From Paraperlucidibaca sp. (lineage in GTDB: Bacteria; Pseudomonadota; Gammaproteobacteria; Pseudomonadales; Moraxellaceae): a DNA stretch of 43,395 nucleotides. Made by a program: the position numbers and the translations under genes. Below the pieces are notes generated by a model. The model made no database searches, had not been told where the DNA came from, and saw only the letters and a list, made by a program, of their open reading frames with translations. Shown piece by piece: positions 38,301 to 43,395 of the stretch. The stretch's first letter is position 1, and every line of letters begins with the position of its first letter. Location of the stretch: positions 1 to 43,395 of the forward strand of contig JAGPVX010000075.1 of the NCBI GenBank assembly GCA_018066805.1. The letters are read 5' to 3'.

Positions 38301-38545
38301 GCAATCGCGGCATTAGCTTGGTTAGGCTGGTCAGCACTGTAAGCAAGCTGAACGCGCAGCAATAACGCCTGAGCATTTGTCGGCGCAATGAGCAGTGCTT
38401 TATCAAGCGCAAGCTCAGCTAAGTCGGGACGGTTTTTATCCAGCCATAACTGCACCGAAGCCAATTGCGTATCGATCGGGGCTGCCAGAGCCAAGACACT
38501 GGCAGAACTAGTCGCAATGGCAAGTGCCAAAGATCGTAGGCGCAT
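35345..38545 (-). CDS. bcsC: Cellulose export outer membrane protein BcsC (TPR + beta-barrel)
   Basis: 1066 residues from ATG 38545. The signal peptide is about residues 1-24 (VLALA). A long periplasmic array of TPR helices follows, for example ALALQPHQADALNLRAQLLAEQGNKAGAEAAW, which reaches toward the inner membrane synthase. From about residue 685 the BCSC C-terminal domain forms the outer membrane barrel; the protein ends in a short aromatic-terminated strand (RTYADF), typical of BAM substrates. GGAG lies eight bases upstream, and the ATG overlaps the bcsZ stop by one base (TGATG). It is somewhat shorter than the E. coli protein (about 1157). Confidence 0.95.
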   Translation of the reverse strand: MRLRSLALAIATSSASVLALAAPIDTQLASVQLWLDKNRPDLAELALDKALLIAPTNAQALLLRVQLAYSADQPNQANAAIATLVKAHPNSSALAQAQAYRRLSSGDGRDFATAEIMARTGRGEAAVVMARRVFPKGPPGGDLSLRYYRLLASVPAYWATATDGLAQLVRDNPGQQRYREALNDMLSSPEGERRAEAAAELKRRNDPFVIARETALRDLQNDQTGRAEKALLALQKQRGNDAATLAGLGRIRMREGRHAEAVELFSQALKANNPDLRSELQSLKRTATFWASLASARKTRDTISLDEALKATSKALALQPHQADALNLRAQLLAEQGNKAGAEAAWKEALRFTPGHEGSLSNYLSWLAQEGRVAEARALLVEAGDRPELRETLARVKAGQLRDEADALVEKGDFAAAEKRLRLAQHEAPNDPWLAFDLAKVLQRQQRGDEGDAVMAPFANLNDGSSAYAYALFASSQDRFDDAEAALAAVPESELNESIVRYADELRLRRQLQILADAKSLSERQAAFVQAERLSQDDPDASAQVAKILIQRPDAKLPNGVEWMRERQANADPQASNIDWQFALADVLIAGNDPAGATATLAPYTKSRQSLTNAQNSRLGGLQVDSFLGRGEMAEAAGDHAQAFQWFAQASEFEGRPVGNPNALSVEVEFAKTATERALTRNQKRLDGYVHTGLIYREKSGTDGISTTRVTEIPTEIYWPIGYRGHFIGHIDQVSIDAGTLPTNLRDQAQFGQVLAKSPTGITPVSQSADGIALGVGFETDNYRFDLGTTPLGFAVTSWVGGLRYSDADATHYKSMELFRRPVQSSLLSYAGTRDPASGRVWGGVVRTGASFRFSNSVNGRTRAIGGRAAVLTGTSVATNEELRLSVSQSHDVIDRRDTQVNAGLGLTYWHFTKDLSEFSFGHGGYYSPQQYLSLDFPVRWTGRWKDYAYLLEPSVGLSWATSKDSPYHPTDAALQALAVANASANPILPNPIYAGGGGGVSMSYSLQGALEKRVAPNWFIGTGFRIDRAEFYSPNVLQLYLRYEIKPKRGLVEYPPRLLRTYADF

Positions 38546-39705
38546 CACAAACACTCCGATGAGATCTGCACGCGGCCATCTCGCTGAAATTGAAAACGTT
38601 GGTCACGCCATAGCACGCTAAAGAGCGACAACACTTCGGTGTAATAGCCTTCGCGAGGCTGTTCGGCGCGCGCGCTTATGGCAGCTAAACCGGCCTTGTC
38701 GCTAAGCTCAGCTTGCGCCTGCAAATAGGGCAAAGCCGCTTGTGCAAAACCGATGGGGTGATGGTCCGAAATTACTTTTGCGCTTTGAGTCTGTACGCGA
38801 TCTGAGATGAAACCCTGCTTCATTGCGCGAGTAGCCCATGGCGCAAAATGGCTGCGTAAACTGGCGCTCAAAGGGTCATCAAACGGCATCATGCCCAGCC
38901 ACAGATACACGCGGATGGCGTTGTAGGCGCTATCGCCATCTTTGTCGGGCCAGCTAATGCTGCCGGTAGCAATATTAAGCACAAACCAGTCTGGCGAAAC
39001 GGCTTTCGGCGCACTCTCGCGCAAGAGCTTTTCGCTGCTTTGCACTAGCTCCTGCCAGACTGCATCTTCCGTCCACACAGCCAAGCCGCGCAGCACGCTG
39101 ATCGGCCAGTAGCTTGGGTTTAAGCGCCATGTATCTTCAGTCGGATGGAACCCAGTCGGCCCGGGCAGCAAAACTCGGCCATAGCGCGGCAACACCACGG
39201 TTTCAGCTTCAATAATGCGTTTAGCCAAGGCTAGGCCGACTTCGCGGTAGCGTGTGTTTGGCCACAGTTCAGCAGCGGCTAATAAGCTGTAGGCAATCCA
39301 CACATCGGAGTCACTGGCAGCGTTGCGATCTAGCACACGCCATTGGCCATCATCGGCCTTGCCCCATGACCACGCTGGCAAATGTGTACGCAAGTCGCCA
39401 GCAGCGAGGTTGTTTTCTGTCCATTGCAGAAGCTGGTCGAAACGCGCCTGATCGCGATTCACTAGTGCAAAAAAAAGCGCGTAGCTTTGGCCTTCAGATG
39501 TAGTGATTTGCTCCGGCACGCTGGCATCAATCACTCTGCCATCGCTGCTGATAAAGTCACGTACAAAGCCAGTCCACGCTGGATGAATGGTGCAGACATC
39601 ACTGGCGGCGATGGCGCTGCCAGCCGCGCTCGGCACCGTGCTTGGTGGCGAGCCGGCGCAGGCGCTAAGCGCGGCCATCAGCGAAAGTAGAAGTAAGCGC
39701 CACAT
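38545..39705 (-). CDS. bcsZ: Cellulose-operon endo-1,4-beta-glucanase BcsZ (GH8), possible lipoprotein with altered catalytic base
   Basis: 386-residue GH8 hydrolase of the cellulose operon, which trims cellulose in the periplasm. Conserved blocks: the acid Glu71 in ITTSEGQSYALF, the substrate Asp pair in NAASDSDVWIAYSLL, and RLNPSYWPISVL. The segment corresponding to E. coli SSYDAIRVYMW, which holds the catalytic base Asp243, reads SAYNAIRVYLW here: Asn262, codon AAC at 38920-38922. The N-terminus has a lipobox LSAC (Cys16) with Ala at +2, followed by a Ser/Ala/Pro linker, whereas E. coli BcsZ has a plain signal peptide. The Cys pair Cys38 and the Cys near the C-terminus match those of E. 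coli. It starts seven bases after bcsB. Confidence 0.93.
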   Translation of the reverse strand: MWRLLLLSLMAALSACAGSPPSTVPSAAGSAIAASDVCTIHPAWTGFVRDFISSDGRVIDASVPEQITTSEGQSYALFFALVNRDQARFDQLLQWTENNLAAGDLRTHLPAWSWGKADDGQWRVLDRNAASDSDVWIAYSLLAAAELWPNTRYREVGLALAKRIIEAETVVLPRYGRVLLPGPTGFHPTEDTWRLNPSYWPISVLRGLAVWTEDAVWQELVQSSEKLLRESAPKAVSPDWFVLNIATGSISWPDKDGDSAYNAIRVYLWLGMMPFDDPLSASLRSHFAPWATRAMKQGFISDRVQTQSAKVISDHHPIGFAQAALPYLQAQAELSDKAGLAAISARAEQPREGYYTEVLSLFSVLWRDQRFQFQRDGRVQISSECL

Positions 39706-39712
39706 CAGGCGC

Positions 39713-41980
39713 TCACTTCACTAATCGGCGTTTGGCGAGATAGTTCAAGCCAAAGAACATCAGCATGGCAACAAACAAACCTAAAACGATGGAGGCGATT
39801 GCGAGCAAAATTGGCTGCCCCGAGAACACCAGCCACATCCGCGTCATGACTGGCAAATGGCCAACGTGATAAATCTTCTGGGTACGGAAGCTATCGACCT
39901 GCTCGCCATTAACCAAGGCCACATCGCCCTGCATACGCTCGGCGAGCTCATTTCTGTCCATGGCATCGAAGAGCTTTTGCAGGCTGTCATTGCTAGTCGC
40001 ATGCAGCGCCACTACCGTATGACCTGGACTTTTTGGCGACTGATAACTGGTCAGCGCACTATGCTCGCCATTAGCAGAGAGCATCACGGTAATGTCGCGA
40101 CGAGCAATCGGGTCGCCCTGCGCTGTTAGCCAACTCGACTCGGCATCTGTCTGCGCTTGCGAGCTTCTGAGCACGCGCATCACACGAGTCATATAAGACG
40201 GTAAGCCAGGAATCCACTGCGTGCGTATTTCAATCGCCGCTGGGCTGCCAATAATCAGCAAGTCTTTATCGGCGACTTTATCGACCGTTGAGACCGTTGC
40301 CACGCTCAAGCGCACGCCAGGAAAACCAGTAGTGGCGCTAAATTTAGCCACACTATTGAGCATGGCGGTAATGTCGCCAGCACTAGGCTTATCCGATAGC
40401 ACGACAGCGGTTTGCGCCAAATCGGCATAGCGCGTGAAGGGGAAGCCAGCTTGTGCAAACACGCTTAAATTGGGCATGGCGATATAGTGCGGGTAGCGCG
40501 AAAAATCGATGGTGGAATCTGGATCGATCGCTGCCACCAAGCTATCGCTGATCTGCGAACTACAGAGGTTTTTCTTCGACACTTCGGGCTGATAGCGCAG
40601 CTGCAATTCGTTGCGCACACCAACATAAAATGGTGGTGCCGACAGCACTTTCTTGGCTTGGATGCTGGCTTCATCAAGCACGGGCAAGTTCAATTGCTTA
40701 GCATCCGTTTGCTGCCCAGGCAGCAATGGATATGCCGTCACCAGCTGGTTATTAAGATAGACACCCAAGAGCGAATTATCGTGACTAATAGGCGGTGTGT
40801 AGCGATAGCGCAAGTCGATATCGATGCCGCGCACGCGCCAGGTAAAGAGATCTGGTGGCAGACGTAAATTGAGGCGAATCGGGTCGCGATTGGCATAACT
40901 ACGCTGCAGCTCGTAAGGCTCTTTAATCAACTCAGCAAAGCGAATCGGGCTGGTTGTCCGCACCCAATTAGGCGCGTCATTGGCTAGGCGTGCCTTACCT
41001 AAATCGACGGAGCGAATCTGTGCCTGCGAGCCACTCATCAAAACATTACCCAAAGCCAGCGCTTGAGCGGCCTTGCGCAAATCACCACCATCGCGGCCGC
41101 GAATAACTAAGTACTTCACTGCTGGGCGCTTGTACGCTGAAATAATATCAATCGTCGGCCCAGATACCGATGGCAAATTTAAGCCACGAATACGGTCACC
41201 ATTTTTAGCAAAAATCACCGCATGGCCAGCAGGCAAACTATTGATCGTTGCCGGGAAGCGCGCGCTGCGATAATCGGCAGACTGACCAAACCACGACGCT
41301 GCAATGCCCGCAGCCGCAAGAGTGTCAGTGCTAGGTTGGGCACTAAAAACAAATGGCAGGTTCAGGCGCCTATTATCGCGTTTATCAAAAAATGGCGCCG
41401 GCAATAAAGCCAAGTCATTCGGTAATGTCACCGGAGAGACCTTCAACAATAAACGGCTATCCTTGCTGATATTGGCCCATAAACTAGTGTGTGCAGGGTC
41501 TTCGCAGCCCAAGGTGTAATGCCCGACCAAAGATAAACGCAGCTGGTTAAAGTCGCTGAAATAGCGAGGATCGATATTCAGTCGCTGCACAACCGGCTCG
41601 GGCGATGTTTGTTTTGGCAGAGGAATAATCCCAACCACTTCATTGTTTAGATAAACCTTGAAGTGCGACAAGCCTTCGAGCATGGCTGGCGAGTAGCTCA
41701 TATTGAGCTCTAAAGTGGCCGACTCGACCACTTCGTCGGCGCGCACACCCACATTCAAGTAAGCATTATTATTGAGGCCGATGAGCTCGTAACTGCCCGC
41801 GCCCATCTCGCTAAAGCTTCTTGCGTAGCTGCGGGCAGTAGGAATGAAGCCCTGTTCAGCTTGGGCCTCTTGCTCAGAAGCATCTGCCACAGATGCTGCC
41901 TGCACGCCGGTGGCGCAAAGCAGGACCGCCAGCAAAGCAGTCATGGACGTTGTTGATGAAACGAGGCGCGTAAGGTTCAT
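39713..41980 (-). CDS. bcsB: Cellulose synthase periplasmic subunit BcsB
   Basis: 755 residues from ATG 41980, with GGAG upstream and an ATGA overlap with the bcsA stop. The signal peptide is about residues 1-29 (TGVQA). The periplasmic part alternates carbohydrate-binding jelly-roll and flavodoxin-like domains, and ends in a C-terminal membrane anchor (PILLAIASIVLGLFVAMLMFFGL) that packs against BcsA. It guides the glucan from the synthase across the periplasm and is needed for BcsA activity. Confidence 0.96.
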   Translation of the reverse strand: MNLTRLVSSTTSMTALLAVLLCATGVQAASVADASEQEAQAEQGFIPTARSYARSFSEMGAGSYELIGLNNNAYLNVGVRADEVVESATLELNMSYSPAMLEGLSHFKVYLNNEVVGIIPLPKQTSPEPVVQRLNIDPRYFSDFNQLRLSLVGHYTLGCEDPAHTSLWANISKDSRLLLKVSPVTLPNDLALLPAPFFDKRDNRRLNLPFVFSAQPSTDTLAAAGIAASWFGQSADYRSARFPATINSLPAGHAVIFAKNGDRIRGLNLPSVSGPTIDIISAYKRPAVKYLVIRGRDGGDLRKAAQALALGNVLMSGSQAQIRSVDLGKARLANDAPNWVRTTSPIRFAELIKEPYELQRSYANRDPIRLNLRLPPDLFTWRVRGIDIDLRYRYTPPISHDNSLLGVYLNNQLVTAYPLLPGQQTDAKQLNLPVLDEASIQAKKVLSAPPFYVGVRNELQLRYQPEVSKKNLCSSQISDSLVAAIDPDSTIDFSRYPHYIAMPNLSVFAQAGFPFTRYADLAQTAVVLSDKPSAGDITAMLNSVAKFSATTGFPGVRLSVATVSTVDKVADKDLLIIGSPAAIEIRTQWIPGLPSYMTRVMRVLRSSQAQTDAESSWLTAQGDPIARRDITVMLSANGEHSALTSYQSPKSPGHTVVALHATSNDSLQKLFDAMDRNELAERMQGDVALVNGEQVDSFRTQKIYHVGHLPVMTRMWLVFSGQPILLAIASIVLGLFVAMLMFFGLNYLAKRRLVK

Positions 41981-43395
41981 GGGCGCTCCACAGCAGAAGT
42001 TATATGGCGCACTCGGCGCGAGCGCCAAAATGCAGGAATCAATTGAAACAGCTGGCCGTACGCGTGCCAGCACAATTTATTAATGCGTGTGAGACTTTGC
42101 CAAGCATTATCACCCACTACTGGTGAGGCATACCACGCACCAGGACGGGCAAATGTACAACGCACCAAATTCGCCTCATCGCGCAATGTTAGGTTTTCAA
42201 AACGCAGACCAACACGGCGGCCAGCGCGCCACATGACCTGTGCATTAAAGGCCATCTCATCTTCGTCAGAAGGTAGAAGTACTCGAATATGTTCGCCGTC
42301 ATTTAACTCAATGCCATCGGGCAAGATCACACCAAGGCCTGTCATTGAATAGTCTAAAGACTTCGCTCGAATGGCCTGATCACCAATGCGATAGAGCACT
42401 ATCGACATCTCGCCATTGACCCGTGGCGACACGCGCAGCTGCATGCTTTCGCGAGAAGCGCCTATGGCAACGCCGAGCACGACTAGGTTGTAGAGCACCC
42501 AAAACACGTTTAACAGCACCGTGCCAATCTCGCCGTGTTCTGGCGAAAGCATGCGTGCAATACCAAAAAATAAGCCGGCAACGTTAATCACGATCAGCAG
42601 CAAATAAGGCTTGGCGATACCCCAGTCATAAAAGCTCGAATCGACCAAGCTGCCTTTCGAGGTAACGTTGAACTTGCCAAGCTTGGGGTTAATCAATGCC
42701 ATTGTAGTTGGCACCGCGATATACCACGCCAGCACCGTCTCATAGACCTCAGACCAAAATGAGTGCCGATGCTGCCCCTGCGCACGCGAGTTGGCCACGT
42801 TGGCATGTATGAGCTGAGGCAAAATATAAGCCAAGATGGCGGCGGCCGATGTGGCAATCAAATGCAGGCCAAAGAATAGATAGGCCATCGGTGCGAGCAG
42901 AAAAATAAGGCGCGGGATGCCATATAAAAAGTGCAGCATGGAGCTGGTATAGCAAAGCCGCTGCGCCCATGTCAGGCCGGGGCCACGCAAGGGGTTATCG
43001 GTGCGGAAAATCTGGATCATGCCGCGCGCCCAACGAATGCGCTGGCCGACATGACCAGCAATACTTTCCGTCGCCAAGCCCGCAGCCTGAGGCTTATTGA
43101 TAAATGCCGTGTTGTAGCCTAGGCGATGCAGCTTCAATGCCGTATGCGCATCTTCGGTTACCGTCTCTACCGCGATACCACCGACCTCAAGCAACGGCCC
43201 ACGCTTAATGACTGCGCACGAACCGCAGAAAAAAGTCGCATTCCAAAAGTCATTACCATCCTGCAGCAAGCCATGAAACAGCATGTCTTCCGCTGGCTCG
43301 CCGTCTTTCATGCCGAGGTTGCGGCGAAAGGGGTCAGGCGAGAAAAAATGGTGCGGCGTTTGCACTACGGCACACTTCGGGTCTTTCAAAAACCA
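41977..43395 (-). CDS. bcsA: Cellulose synthase catalytic subunit BcsA (N-terminus outside window)
   Basis: C-terminal 472 residues; the frame stays open to the window edge, so about 400 residues, including the first half of the GT2 domain, are missing. What is seen: QTPHHFFSPDPF, the finger region FFCGSCAVIKRGPL, the catalytic base Asp in VTEDAHTALKLH, the QxxRW motif in QRIRWARGMIQIF at the channel entrance, about four further membrane helices, and a C-terminal PilZ domain with RVSPR (RxxxR) and DYSMTGLG (DxSxxG). The PilZ residues needed for c-di-GMP are intact, so synthesis should be c-di-GMP-activated. First visible gene of bcsABZC. Confidence 0.97.
   Translation of the reverse strand, partial: WFLKDPKCAVVQTPHHFFSPDPFRRNLGMKDGEPAEDMLFHGLLQDGNDFWNATFFCGSCAVIKRGPLLEVGGIAVETVTEDAHTALKLHRLGYNTAFINKPQAAGLATESIAGHVGQRIRWARGMIQIFRTDNPLRGPGLTWAQRLCYTSSMLHFLYGIPRLIFLLAPMAYLFFGLHLIATSAAAILAYILPQLIHANVANSRAQGQHRHSFWSEVYETVLAWYIAVPTTMALINPKLGKFNVTSKGSLVDSSFYDWGIAKPYLLLIVINVAGLFFGIARMLSPEHGEIGTVLLNVFWVLYNLVVLGVAIGASRESMQLRVSPRVNGEMSIVLYRIGDQAIRAKSLDYSMTGLGVILPDGIELNDGEHIRVLLPSDEDEMAFNAQVMWRAGRRVGLRFENLTLRDEANLVRCTFARPGAWYASPVVGDNAWQSLTRINKLCWHAYGQLFQLIPAFWRSRRVRHITSAVERP

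Overview
The window reads as a contiguous chromosomal segment of a gammaproteobacterium. Gene order is the main evidence. The block clpB, pgeF, rluD / bamD, then thiO, minor pilins, ispH, fkpB, lspA, ileS, ribF, murJ / rpsT, proB, obg, rpmA, rplU / ispB matches, from memory, the backbone around PA4542-PA4569 of Pseudomonas aeruginosa. The ilvI-ilvH / ilvC-pssA block is likewise Pseudomonas-like. I cannot name the genus. No mobile element, CRISPR array, tRNA gene or prophage is visible, and coding density is very high, with many 1-19 base gene overlaps.

Layout. 1-231 holds no gene but carries a strong promoter pointing out of the window, of the kind used by rRNA operons. 232-5530 is branched-chain amino acid synthesis (ilvI, ilvH, ilvC) plus phosphatidylserine synthase, with the regulator ilvY lying between ilvH and ilvC on the other strand. 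5531-5844 is a structured noncoding leader before ilvI. 5845-10902 carries clpB with a heat-shock promoter, a flavodoxin-family gene, pgeF and rluD. 10985-19723 carries bamD, a PilY1-like beta-propeller protein, nadE, a PP0621-type small membrane protein, thiO and four overlapping minor pseudopilin genes of the type IV pilus. 19871-27299 is ispH-fkpB-lspA-ileS-ribF-murJ, covering isoprenoids, protein folding, lipoprotein processing, tRNA charging, flavins and lipid II flipping. 27362-33233 holds rpsT, an oxygen-sensing FNR-family regulator, a small membrane protein with an FNR-type promoter, proB, obg, rpmA, rplU and ispB.

33336-43395 is a cellulose secretion locus. bcsA (cut by the window end), bcsB, bcsZ and bcsC run as one tightly coupled operon on the minus strand. 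A two-gene unit, a receiver-only response regulator followed by bcsG, converges on it. BcsG adds phosphoethanolamine to cellulose, so this organism probably makes a modified cellulose.

Points most worth a second look: BcsZ has Asn where the catalytic base Asp is expected, and carries a lipobox; the response regulator-bcsG pair has a 16-bp palindrome in its upstream region; the small membrane gene next to fnr has a well-spaced FNR-type promoter; the minor pilins are divergent and their PilY1-like partner is displaced; the ribosomal promoters share a GC-rich discriminator. Most other genes are ordinary housekeeping genes.
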